A stretch of 64,000 bases of DNA from Dermanyssus gallinae (Eukaryota; Arthropoda; Arachnida; Mesostigmata; Dermanyssidae): contig QVRM01003901.1 of assembly GCA_003439945.1 (NCBI GenBank), forward strand, positions 930,001 to 994,000, read 5' to 3'. The first letter of the stretch is position 1. Every line of letters starts with the position of its first letter. Under the pieces are notes generated by a model. It made no database searches. It was not told the DNA's origin and saw only the letters and a list, made by a program, of their open reading frames with translations. Shown here piece by piece: positions 57,001-64,000 of this stretch. Made by a program: the position numbers and the translations under genes.

Positions 57001-57528
57001 ACTTACTAGATTGTATCTTTAGTCAGTGCAACTCCGCCTATCAATGGCACAGATCACGATTTGCGTTTGTTCATTAGAATACAAATATTTAAAAAGCTTA
57101 AACTGCCATATAATGGCCGATTTTACATTTGCCAATTAAATCGCAATTTAATTATAACAAGTAAATTCATCAAAACTTGTAATACATACATAAATATTTG
57201 CATTGATTACCCACTACGCACGAATACAAACCTGCACGGCTTCAGGCTGTCCCTGAAGTAGCTCATTTTCGTCCAGATGATCCAGTGGAGCACGCACCAC
57301 ATCTTCACTAAGTATTTGAAGAACTCGACGTATAAGCTCTAAAGGGGGCAGATCTTTCTGAAGCTCAATGCCCGTTAAAGCCGCAAGGAGTATGCCAAGC
57401 AGTTCCGGTGAAAAGCATTTAGGTGGCTCAACATTTAGCTGCAAGCATAACTTCCGAAGGAGAGATCCGTCCAGGTTGTGATCTTGAGCATTCCCACCTT
57501 TACTGGTCGATGTACTAACAGCCTGCAT
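49261..57528 (-). CDS. CEP95: CEP95/CCDC45-like centrosomal protein, five-exon gene
   Basis: Joined exons 57528-57232, 56885-56612, 53945-53082, 50394-50144 and 49473-49261 give 632 codons plus stop; every junction is GT-AG and phase-compatible (0, 1, 1, 0). The N-terminus (residues about 25-120) has a helical calponin-homology-like block, LLRKLCLQLNV...ELLQGQPEAVQDLLEIMEACVYL, resembling that of vertebrate CEP95. A long Ser-rich, basic disordered middle follows (exons 2-3), then coiled coil (exons 4-5) ending YRSQLDMLQEALEREAQ and RDMRRELCAKLDEEMKTLREI. Vertebrate CEP95 is about 820 residues, so this one is shorter in the middle. The family localises to centrosomes and spindle poles. Family assignment is by recalled similarity and not by alignment. 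Confidence 0.62.
49505..49690. repeat. Dispersed repeat in intron 4, paralogue of 42105-42290
   Basis: About 185 bp shared with 42105-42290; the right end merges into an (AT)n at 49679-49701. Confidence 0.55.
50144..50394 (-). CDS. CEP95: CEP95-like exon 4 (coiled coil)
   Basis: Acceptor ctacgtcgctag at 50395 (phase 1) and donor ATGCAG|GTATAT at 50143 (phase 0). Encodes AKTQEQQLAHAQLEMERI, RRRQAEEKLLRETFIEAMRL and LLDLHRDLAEQRCRERDRH, a continuous charged helix. The donor runs straight into an (AT)n tract. Confidence 0.68.
50463..50554. repeat. (AT)n microsatellite in intron 3
   Basis: About 45 AT units with two single-base slips. Confidence 0.97.
50997..51731 (-). pseudogene. CR1/Jockey-like RT connection and C-terminal domain
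   Basis: 244 codons: NAWCAANRIAINAKKTPVVVF, VKVLGVTVDAKLPGNAHVETL, GWAERLSVAQGRF, and the ending VRAIREWNTLPVSLRCLKSLNNFKDNLKSHL. The last block (W-N-x-LP...S...FK..L) is the standard C-terminus of CR1/Jockey-type ORF2 proteins. A frameshift near 51700 separates it from the RT palm. Confidence 0.8.
51643..52209 (-). pseudogene. CR1/Jockey-like reverse transcriptase palm
   Basis: 188 codons: FEFRKNRSTGYAVMRL, ALSLDLRRVFDSIRLD (motif A), GIPQVSCIGPLAFLCFINDM (motif B, where G-x-PQGS is usual: Gly replaced by Val) and AAIIYADDSTF (YADD intact). Frameshifted relative to flanking segments, so not translatable as one protein. Confidence 0.8.
52847..52902. repeat. (AT)n microsatellite in intron 3
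   Basis: About 28 AT units, at the 5' end of the intronic LINE. Confidence 0.97.
53082..53945 (-). CDS. CEP95: CEP95-like exon 3 (long Ser/Pro/Lys-rich exon)
   Basis: Acceptor cctttctttgcag at 53946, donor AAAAG|GTACGT at 53081, both phase 1, 864 bp. Low-complexity, basic middle with SDKRRELWHMGRMAKRKF and KKLSPVKKRDKSP, then RVLRKQYKNHLQWMASHGTSE leading into the coiled coil LERDYEELLERHAARVKQIH. Confidence 0.7.
53998..54085. repeat. (AT)n microsatellite in intron 2
   Basis: About 44 uninterrupted AT units; encodes the artefactual Ile/Tyr frames here. Confidence 0.97.
54086..54957. other. Intron 2 sequence, no further exon recognised
   Basis: A 126-codon plus-strand frame at 54300-54680 has no motif and opposes the host gene; a minus-strand frame overlaps it. 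Neither has convincing splice borders. Confidence 0.5.
54956..56250 (+). mobile_element. mariner transposon, complete with terminal inverted repeats and TA duplication
   Basis: Element 54958-56248 (1291 bp, the usual mariner size) flanked by TA at 54956-54957 and 56249-56250. The terminal repeats start CAGGTAGTTCAATAAGTT at both ends, about 27 bp with one mismatch. It encodes a broken transposase on the plus strand, antisense to the host gene. It lies in intron 2 of the CEP95-like gene. Confidence 0.95.
55135..56182 (+). pseudogene. mariner transposase, inactivated
   Basis: ATG at 55135 (MEKKR...) is out of frame with the main frame from about 55157 because of a one-base indel. Then come a helix-turn-helix (NIKEIAEALGISLGSVHFIL), the first catalytic Asp in FMTVDES, and stops at 55739-55741 and near 55830. 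The block VLFHQGNAPAHKS has Gly where the second catalytic Asp (HQDNAPAH) belongs. YSPDLAPSDYFLFG retains the third. In intact mariners the D,D34D triad cuts and joins DNA ends. At least three independent lesions make this copy dead. Confidence 0.92.
56383..56404. repeat. (AT)n microsatellite
   Basis: About 11 AT units in intron 2. Confidence 0.9.
56612..56885 (-). CDS. CEP95: CEP95-like exon 2 (end of CH-like domain, Ser-rich)
   Basis: Acceptor gattttttag at 56886 (phase 0), donor TTAG|GTACGA at 56611 (phase 1). Begins DLLEIMEACVYLRDNDSS, completing the N-terminal domain, then runs of Ser (SAASSSSRAS, SSASCSSCDS). The opposite strand also happens to be open for 89 codons. Confidence 0.7.
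57232..57528 (-). CDS. CEP95: CEP95-like exon 1 (start codon, CH-like domain)
   Basis: ATG at 57528-57526, 99 codons, donor GTGCAG|GTTTGT at 57231. Encodes MQAVSTSTSKGGNAQ, then DGSLLRKLCLQLNVEPPKCF and LELIRRVLQILSEDV. A possible acceptor (tgtcattattcag, 57554-57542) lies 13 nt before the ATG, so a spliced or trans-spliced leader is possible. The open frame extends upstream only with a GTG, so ATG 57528 is chosen. Confidence 0.68.
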
Positions 57529-57573
57529 AGCTGACGATTTGCTGAATAATGACAGTACCGTCTTCACAAATAC

Positions 57574-57760
57574 TCAGCGACAGCACCTTGCTGTTTGCTT
57601 GTTTCCATCAAACAAATAATCATGCAAGAAATCACATTGCTCTCCATGAATGGATTCTACAACTCCAGTTACGCAGGTCACCGGGTATAGTTGACAGCTT
57701 ATAACATGGGCACGACAACCGTACGGTGAAGTTTGAACCACCTTCTGAGCCACGTCACCG
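57574..57760 (-). CDS. Candidate terminal exon of an upstream minus-strand gene
   Basis: Acceptor catatttgtttcag at 57761, frame open for 61 codons to TGA 57576-57574. Encodes GDVAQKVVQTSPYGCRAHV, CQLYPVTCVTGVVESIHGEQ and CDFLHDYLF. The composition is typical of a folded cytosolic protein rather than repeat DNA. Not recognised. Its stop lies 45 bp before the CEP95-like ATG. Confidence 0.48.
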
Positions 57761-58112
57761 CTGAAACAAATATGTGTTTTTAACAAATATAGATGATACA
57801 GTGCAGATACGGCGGGATCTCTCAACTATGATGTAATCATAAGCAGTCGTAGTTTGTATCGTCACCCCACACAGGAAACGCTGCCTGTGTAACGTCCTGA
57901 AAGTAACGCAAATAACAAAGCTAACACCTATATTGAGGTTTCAAGAATACCCCAGATTTAGCATACATTTGTTCACTATACAATAGGTACAATATGTAGG
58001 ATTCTCTAATTACAATAATATATGTAATTGAGAAGGCCACATAATAAGTCTCATTAGCAATTTCCAGACACTTTCAAACGGCAGATTTTTATATTGCCCT
58101 TGATGAACGTAC

Positions 58113-58358
58113 AGATAACAAATGACCAATCGTTCGAATTGTTGAGCAGGGCCGGACCAATTACGCGTATTAACAAAATCTGCGAGCCCTCAACATATAT
58201 CCGAATAATTCTATCAACAGCGTCCGCCAAGCAAATACAATCTTGAAAACCAGCGCCAGACATAACTTACAGTAGTCACAAGCAATGATACCAACACGTT
58301 CGGTTGCATACAGCTTGAAATCCAATCTTACAAATATATTAATAGCATCGAAATAACA
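58113..58358 (-). CDS. Candidate upstream exons of the same unrecognised gene
   Basis: 58358-58271 is a likely exon (acceptor aatttttgtaag, donor CTACT|GTAAGT) with CYFDAINIFVRLDFKLYATE. A second possible exon is 58179-58113, whose phases would link it to 57760. However, another frame in 58054-58263 (LADAVDRIIRIYVEGSQILLIRV) also looks coding, and I cannot decide between them. The model needs transcript evidence. Confidence 0.3.
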
Positions 58359-58451
58359 CTTACAAAAATTAGCACATGTAAAACTATACCACATATGATA
58401 CAACGCCAACTACATATTTTATTGAATTATGCACCTCGATTCCTCCGATAC

Positions 58452-58740
58452 CTCCTGTACGTTTGTAACAACTGAGACATATTCTTCTAAAACGTCTTCC
58501 GACTGGTTCTCACCCTAAAAGTATGTCCGAATACGCTGTCATCAGTGTGTCCTCCGCCGGATAACGATTTGAACAAGCTAAATTTCACAACGAGCTCTAC
58601 AACTCCCGCGCTAACGGCTTTAGGCTGTTGACTGGTACGTGGTATTCCAAACAAACAAGTTTAGTACCATAAAAGCACCACAAAACGCAGACCGCTTTTC
58701 TCTTCGCATCAAAACACAACAACAATAACAAAAACAACAA
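58452..58740 (-). other. Coding-like minus-strand segments, model unresolved
   Basis: Two neighbouring frames look protein-like: PKAVSAGVVELVVKFSLFKS with GGGHTDDSVFGHTF (about 58665-58520), and GENQSEDVLEEYVSVVTNVQE (58514-58452). Splicing between them would need an intron of only about 20 bp, so a frameshifted or degraded gene is as likely. An AATAAA at about 58421 (minus strand) follows. Confidence 0.3.
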
Positions 58741-59338
58741 ATATAGCGGCATACTCTACCGTTTGGGCGTACCGCGAGGTTCCTGCTGAGAACCCCTGCT
58801 ATGCGCGATGTTTGTTCTAGATGTATATCTTAAGGTTTGAAGTTCACACGTCACGTTCATGACATACATGCTAACAAATCGGGAACGGGCGACACACAGT
58901 AGTATGGTCGATCTGGAACTATCGAGAGACCATGTTCCTTACTCATATTGTAGATGGTATCAAGATGGTGGCACCCTTCTGTTGGACGCGTTACTTATCT
59001 GTTCTTCTAATACGTTAGTTCTGGTTCGAAGTTATGCAAAAAAGCGAGAACGCGCGTCAGTATTTGTTTGGCTGAACCAATGTCTACGCGTCACCTGGAC
59101 CTCTCGGTCAACTACCGAGTCTTTAAAGATTGCAACTACCGAACCTTTAAAAAAACCTGCGGTTTGGCCGTCACACCGTTGGCATGCAAAACTGCAACTG
59201 CCAAACGTCTTTGCTGGCGATGTTGAAATGAGACCCAGTCCCCATCACATGCAGTGATCAAATTTTTTTCACGTATCTGTGAGAGAGCTACAGCAAACCA
59301 CTGCACAGTCACTGCTCTTCAAACATAAAAAAAGGATT

Positions 59339-59340
<2 letters not shown>

Positions 59341-59378
<38 letters not shown>
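59341..59378. repeat. (AT)n microsatellite
   Basis: About 19 AT units. Confidence 0.95.
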
Positions 59379-59381
<3 letters not shown>

Positions 59382-59583
59382 TTCACCCCATTATCAGCTC
59401 AATATATATGTATATGTATATTATTTCCTGTTGAATATTTTTTAATCAGATGCGCCCATTTTGTAGCATGCCACACAGCATGCTACCGGCTTCGTATTTT
59501 ATTTCGAATTTCTCTTCTATGTCACATGCTCTACACCGAACGCTTTCAATTTCCGAGTATGCGGCCACCAGCAATCGGTTATT

Positions 59584-59792
59584 GAGCATACCGACCCTAA
59601 AAACTTTTCGGGCTGACCCTCAGCCAAGATTTAACGTCCACGGGACTGCTTTTCGCATTGCTTCATAGACGGACCTCCATAAATAAAAATATGCAACGAT
59701 AGGGCTCGAACCCGCGCACCTATGGGTCTCCTCCGGTCGCGAGGCGCAGGTGAATGCATTACGCCACTGGGCTCGACGAGCATACCGACCCT
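59584..59792 (-). mobile_element. tRNA-derived SINE with 15-bp target-site duplication
   Basis: The insert 59599-59777 (179 bp) is flanked by GAGCATACCGACCCT at 59584-59598 and 59778-59792. Read on the minus strand, the 5' head has an A-box (AGCCCAGTGGCGTAATGC) and a B-box GGGTTCGAGCCC, then a body, then a 3' end with the hairpin GGCTGA-GGG-TCAGCC and a T-rich tip. The 3' 50 bp recur as the truncated insertion at 28179-28237. The head resembles a long-variable-arm tRNA (Leu/Ser type) but is not a functional tRNA. Confidence 0.88.
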
Positions 59793-60189
59793 GCAGTCAG
59801 CGAACAGCCCTGAGGCTTGCGAGTTCGAGTACATACTACCTTTTTGGCCGCACTTCTTTTTTGCCTGTACAATCGCAGGGACTTTCTTTCCATCTTTCCT
59901 TTCCGCTCCCTATCTCTCCTCGGTTGTTTCGTTAACTTTCTTCGTCGTATTCTTAGTCATCTGTTTAACTGACACCACCTCGTACTCTCTATAGTCCATC
60001 GTATTGCACTAAATGTACGTTCAAGGAACTTAACCATCTATCCGATTTGCTTATATTTCTCTCAGTCGTCTTTGCTGTGAGCATTAAGCCGCCCAGTTTT
60101 GGGTTTTGTTATCTGCAGCCGTATTTTTAGACGGCTTACATATTTGCGTGTGCTTCTTTGGTTCCAAAGCTGGGAACTCTGAACTCACC

Positions 60190-60260
60190 GTTGGCACAAA
60201 CATGCTTTTTCAAACCAAAGTGTCGTCGTTGGCACAAGCATGCTTTCCAAGCAAAATGTC
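60190..60260. repeat. Short tandem duplication (GTTGGCACAAACATGCTTTT unit)
   Basis: A unit of about 38 bp occurs twice (from 60193 and 60230), and a related copy lies at about 61457-61482, after the LINE. The flanking position may mark the insertion target of the LINE. Confidence 0.5.
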
Positions 60261-61390
60261 ACCGTTCACTTCTTGAGCAGATCACAATCTCATTAGACCG
60301 GGAGAAACTTCCTTTCTTAGCGACCTTTATCGATATAAAATCTGCCTTCGACATCGCACCCCGTGATATTGTCTTCAAGAAGTTGGGACAGGCTGGAGTT
60401 GGATCACGAATGCTTACTCTACTCAGCGCACTTCTAAGGCCTAACCAGATTATCCTCGATGATGGTGTGTGCTAGCATACCACGTTTGATCAGACAACTG
60501 GGTATCCGCAAAGCGACAATCTCAGCCCATTGCTATTCATAGTGTTACTCAGCGATCTGCCATGCATCATAAAAGAGCGGCACTAAACAGTCATGATCCT
60601 GCTATACGCAGATGATCTGGTAATATTCGGCAGAATCCGCACTGATCGCTCATAGTAAATGTGGCAAAAACCAAGGCTGTAAAGTTTCCGCGTGGCGGGT
60701 AGCAAGCCCGTGCAGATAAACTGCGATTTCATAGCGAGCAAGTGCGGTTTGTAGAAACCTTTTGCTATCTCGGGGTAATTTTCTCGTCTCGAGGAACAAC
60801 CTTTATCAATCAAAAGCGCTTATGGCGGCAGCTGGTATCAGAAACCCAACACAGTTGTCCGATGGACGGCATTGACATTATTCACGCTCAAAGTGGCATC
60901 TGTAGCTGCTTACGGTATCCAAGTGACATGGAAACATCTTAGCACTTCGCATTTATGACAGTTGATCTGGGTGACGCCAGCTTCCTTAACGCGAGTACTT
61001 GGCCTTTCGTCGAATTGGCGCAATGCATGCTTGCGGGCTCAATATAATTTATCGATAGACTCGTAGTTCGCTTTAATTTACCGCAGACAGTCGCTCTGGA
61101 AAGTTTCGGCATGAGTATTCTCAAACAATTTATGTAATTCCCCGAAAATTTTATTTACCACTACCTATGACAAATCAGGCCTGGAAGGTGTCTTTCCGCC
61201 CATGTCGTCACCTTACCGCTCGCTACAGTGTTCACGGGTTCAGTCATTTAATATGCCGGTCTGCTGTGTTTCATGAACCCAAAGAGGACTGTAAATGCCG
61301 CCGTTGTGACGGTCCATGTCCCCTGTATCATCTAGCCGATTGTGCTGAATCCGTGTCGCTCTCTCAGCTCCATTGTTACCATGTTTGTCA
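60250..61390 (+). mobile_element. Family H LINE remnant, 5'-truncated
   Basis: 60270-60475 encodes FLATFIDIKSAFDIAPRD (motif A). 60490-60640 encodes TTGYPQSDNLSPLLFIVLLSDLP and MILLYADDLVIFG (YADD intact, frame broken). 60730-60830 has FCYLGVIFSSRG. 61195-61345 encodes ARYSVHGFSHLICR and DCKCRRCDGPCPLYHLADC, the family tail. Stops separate the pieces. Confidence 0.75.
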
Positions 61391-62640
61391 TACATATTAT
61401 GTTCGTATTTACATACCCAAACAGGTTATATTTTTAATAAACAAAAAATGTTCATTGTTGGCACAAATATGCTTTTCCAAAGCTCCTTAATTACCAAGAA
61501 TCTGTTGCAGCTCCATAAAGCCTTTTTTCTTAGAACTTTTTCTCCATTTTTGCCGAAGTCCTTTATTTGATTTATATAACTCGGATATGTTCTTCCCGAT
61601 TCTTGCGAAGATGTAACTCCTGTCGTATATATCATTAAATATACGGACCCATGCTGGGCCTAATCTGCCTTCTATCAGCTTGTTCTAAAGGGCATGGAGG
61701 CAGCCCTCCCTGCTAACCATGCTTAAATAATCTTCTCTCTAGCAAGTATCTTATTAAATTCATCCGCCAGGTATGCGTACATTGACATACCAATTTTTTA
61801 ATCGATTTAGCAATACCCTATCCCATCCACACGCAGTTTTTCGTCTCTTGAGTTAATAACCTTCATCACCTTCTTTCGCGGCCCCCGCAGTTTCGACTCC
61901 CCCGTCCCCTTGTCCCAGCATACCCGCGGTCCTCCTTCTGTGGATTCCCCGTTGTTATTCCTATTGTATTCCTTATGGTGTTTTCATAAAAATGTTTTTA
62001 TGGTAGCTGTGATACCTCTTCTCTTCCTGAGTATTGCCGTTGTAATTCTCTACACGTATCTCTGCTTTTCCCGTGCACTTGGTGGTACGTATCAATTCAC
62101 TTGGTTTAAACTTGCCGCCCCCCTGTGGTTGCAGCTCTTGTTTCTGTTGCGGCCACGCCGGAGCACTGGTGGACAGAGTTTAATTCTGATGTTCTTACGG
62201 AGCCCCTTGACCACCTCGAGCGCCATGATCGCTCCTCTAACCAAGCCTATATTGACGTCATCCCTTACTAAAAACTAGTGAGCCATTCTACATATATGCA
62301 GCCATTCTAGTCTCGAATTTTTCCACCAACAGACTATCCGCCTACTTAACAGTATTACGAAAAAGTTTGTTAAGTTCATCCGCGAGTGCGCGTACCTTTG
62401 GTATTTGGGACTGTACAGATCGATAGGTCCATTCCTCGCTCGGCGCACATGTTTATTATACACTGTACGTCTTCGTTCACACTCATGTGCGCCATTTGTT
62501 GTTGGCGCTTGTCAGTGGCTTTAAGTAAATTGTTCAGTCCGCCATCACTCCTTCCTGCCGCCGAAACACTTATATATGACCCGAGCAAACGCACGTCTAC
62601 GACGAATGTCTATGCCGGGGTTCGACGGCCAATAAGTGGG
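61391..62640. other. No gene recognised
   Basis: A plus-strand frame includes a hydrophobic segment (about 62000-62090, VAVIPLLFLSIAVVILYTYL) followed by a GT donor-like site. No other support. A short motif around TTCATCCGC recurs at about 61762 and 62375. Confidence 0.4.
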
Positions 62641-62985
62641 TAAAATGCCTCCTGCTTCCCGGTATTTGGAGAGGAAGGGGAAAGTTACAGATGCAATGAC
62701 TTACAGAGGTATTGCCCTCGCTAGCGTTCTTTATATGATTTTAACATATTTTTTTGTCATTAGGCTATACGCCGTTGAAGAGAGAAGATCCCAGTCGTAC
62801 AACAGATATTTATTCGAGAATGGCAGTGCAGTGGAATTTGTCTTATGCCACGTCACAACCTGTCACTTCGACACGAAAATTATATATGTAACATTTATTG
62901 ATTTCTAGACCCCCTTCGACTGCGTACCTAGAGATTTATCATGTAAGATGTTAAGAATCAAAGTTAGATTGTTTAAATAAGTATA
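62641..62985 (+). mobile_element. Family H-like LINE fragment (RT fingers to motif A)
   Basis: Reads YLERKGKVTDAMTYRGIALAS and, after TAG at 62907, FIDF-stop-TPFDCVPRDL (motif A with a stop in it). It is cut off at about 62985 by an unrelated sequence. Confidence 0.65.
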
Positions 62986-63048
62986 GACGGGCGACACATC
63001 GAAATAGTTAACTATTTCTCTCACCTCGAAGCTACCCTGACTCCCAGA

Positions 63049-63069
63049 CTCTCTCTCTCTCTCTCTCTT
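63049..63069. repeat. (CT)n microsatellite
   Basis: About 10 CT units. Confidence 0.9.
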
Positions 63070-63213
63070 AGCACGCTTACTAGGGAAGAGAATGCAACAA
63101 CGACGATACTCCTACGGCATAACAAGCGCGAAGTAGACATAAAAACGCCTTTGTTTTTATTACTACTTAATCGTAGTGCACCTTTCAATACATTCCGTGG
63201 GAAGCGTGGATAG

Positions 63214-63582
63214 TGTTGTGTCTAGGCATATTCAGGTAGACACGACTGTCGGCACTACGCTACACTGTTGTGTCTAGGCATGTTTAGGTAGACACACGGC
63301 TGTCGGCTCGGCGCCACGTGCTGGCGGACGTGCAGTGGAAAGAGTAGGTACGAGTAGGTACGAGAAACGTCTAGAGGACTCGATAGAAGCGTCTACTCGG
63401 ACCGAATAGATTCTACCACATTCGAGAACAATCTGAGAGGCAATAAATACAGCTGACGCGGAGAGTCAGCAAGCCACTCTACAGGTGACAGCAGGCGATC
63501 GTGTTTTCATTCCTTACGTACTCGGCTAGTCTAAGTTCAATAGACTAAGTCCTCCGGTCAGAGTGTGTACAGTTCACGTACA
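63214..63582 (+). mobile_element. 5' LTR of an LTR retrotransposon (Gypsy-like)
   Basis: Starts TGTTGTGTCTAGG and ends TTCACGTACA, i.e. TG...CA ends, 369 bp. A 52-bp tandem repeat forms its first part (second start TGTTGTGTC at 63266, which is an alternative LTR start). An AATAAATA box at about 63443 could serve as promoter or poly-A signal. It is followed five bases later by a primer-binding-like TGGCGACGAAG. The 3' LTR would lie outside the window. Confidence 0.6.
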
Positions 63583-63728
63583 TATTAGTGGCGACGAAGA
63601 TGGGATGTTCGTAACTACCACATACGTACTTCACAGTTCAACTACATATTAGTGGCGACGAAGATGGGATGTTCGTAACTACTACATACGTACGTCACAG
63701 TTCAATGTACATATTAGTGGCGACGAAG
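63583..63728 (+). repeat. Triplicated primer-binding-site region
   Basis: Units at 63583-63646, 63647-63711 and a partial one at 63712-63728, each starting TATTAGTGGCGACGAAG. The TGGCGAC start is the complement of a tRNA 3' end (...GTCGCCA), as expected for a primer-binding site next to an LTR. Confidence 0.75.
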
Positions 63729-63966
63729 TGGTTACGAACTGACCGACTTTCCTTCAAGCCTTACTTCTACTTTCGAGATCGGCAGGGTGCCATAGTTCAA
63801 ACGGCAACGACTTTACCTGCTACGTCTGAAGGACGTGCCTGCTACTACTACAACTTCTACTTCTTTCGGCAACTACATCGCTACAACTTCTACTACTACT
63901 TCATTCGGTAACTTCGCTACTTCTATTACTTCAGTCGGCAACTACAGCGCTCAGAAATACTCCACG

Positions 63967-64000
63967 ATGGAAGGAGACGGAAGCATCATGGAAAACGCCC
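63967..64000 (+). CDS. Possible start of gag, truncated by the window edge
   Basis: ATG at 63967 opens MEGDGSIMENA to the end of the window, about 385 bp after the LTR. The position fits a gag start, but only 11 codons are visible. The preceding 240 bp is a Ser/Thr-rich-looking ACTTCTACT-type repeat on the plus strand. Confidence 0.3.
   Translation, partial: MEGDGSIMENA

Noticed and set aside
59690..59777. A functional tRNA-Leu or tRNA-Ser gene
   Set aside because: The tRNA-like part is the head of a SINE with 15-bp target duplications; there is no proper acceptor stem.
1..64000. CRISPR arrays, bacterial operons, phage or plasmid genes
   Set aside because: No spaced direct repeats of CRISPR type and no bacterial gene signatures; introns, SINEs and LINEs show a eukaryotic nuclear genome.

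Overview
The window is animal nuclear DNA dominated by mobile-element debris. Supporting signs are spliced exons with GT-AG borders, many (AT)n and (ATT)n tracts, tRNA-derived SINEs, a mariner element, several non-LTR retrotransposon families and the 5' end of an LTR retrotransposon. R1-like, R4/Dong-like and mariner elements together suggest an arthropod, but the sequence does not settle the species. Bacterial-type reading of the frames is misleading: most long open frames are transposon genes, and long runs of Ile/Tyr are translated microsatellites.

Layout. 0.2-3.2 kb: two R4/Dong-like retrotransposon copies inside one interrupted (ATT)n tract, in opposite orientations. 3.7-9.5 kb: decayed copies of an APE-type LINE family, here called family H, recognised by a His/Cys C-terminal tail. 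10.8-12.4 kb: a TATA box followed by a long trinucleotide-rich stretch that looks like a host promoter and 5' leader. 13.5 kb: a SINE. 15.0-15.3 kb: a candidate host exon. 17.4-20 kb: an R4-like copy next to a mariner fragment. 22.4-23 kb: trinucleotide repeats and a CCAAT/GC-box pair. 23.7-26.5 kb: an R1-like element beside a CR1/Jockey-like 3' end.

26-41.8 kb is a tandem segmental duplication of roughly 7-9 kb units. It has later insertions: a family H LINE with a 12-bp target-site duplication, an R1-like LINE with a 14-bp duplication, a SINE fragment with a 15-bp duplication, and an inverted 270-bp piece lodged inside the R1-like copy. 42-46 kb holds more LINE, R4-like and mariner remnants. 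47-48.9 kb has a candidate membrane-protein exon and a long inverted repeat.

49.3-57.5 kb (minus strand) carries the best host gene: a five-exon gene whose splice phases all agree and whose predicted 632-residue product resembles CEP95/CCDC45, a centrosomal protein. Its introns hold a CR1/Jockey-like LINE, a mariner and several (AT)n tracts. Coding-like exons of a second minus-strand gene lie just upstream, their stop only 45 bp before the CEP95-like ATG. 59-63 kb holds an intact SINE with target duplications and two more family H remnants. 63.2-64 kb is the 5' LTR, a triplicated primer-binding region and possibly the start of gag of an LTR retrotransposon that runs off the window.

No rRNA, CRISPR, operon of bacterial type or plasmid/phage feature was seen. 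Functional host coding content is probably a few percent of the window; the rest records successive insertions, duplications and decay.
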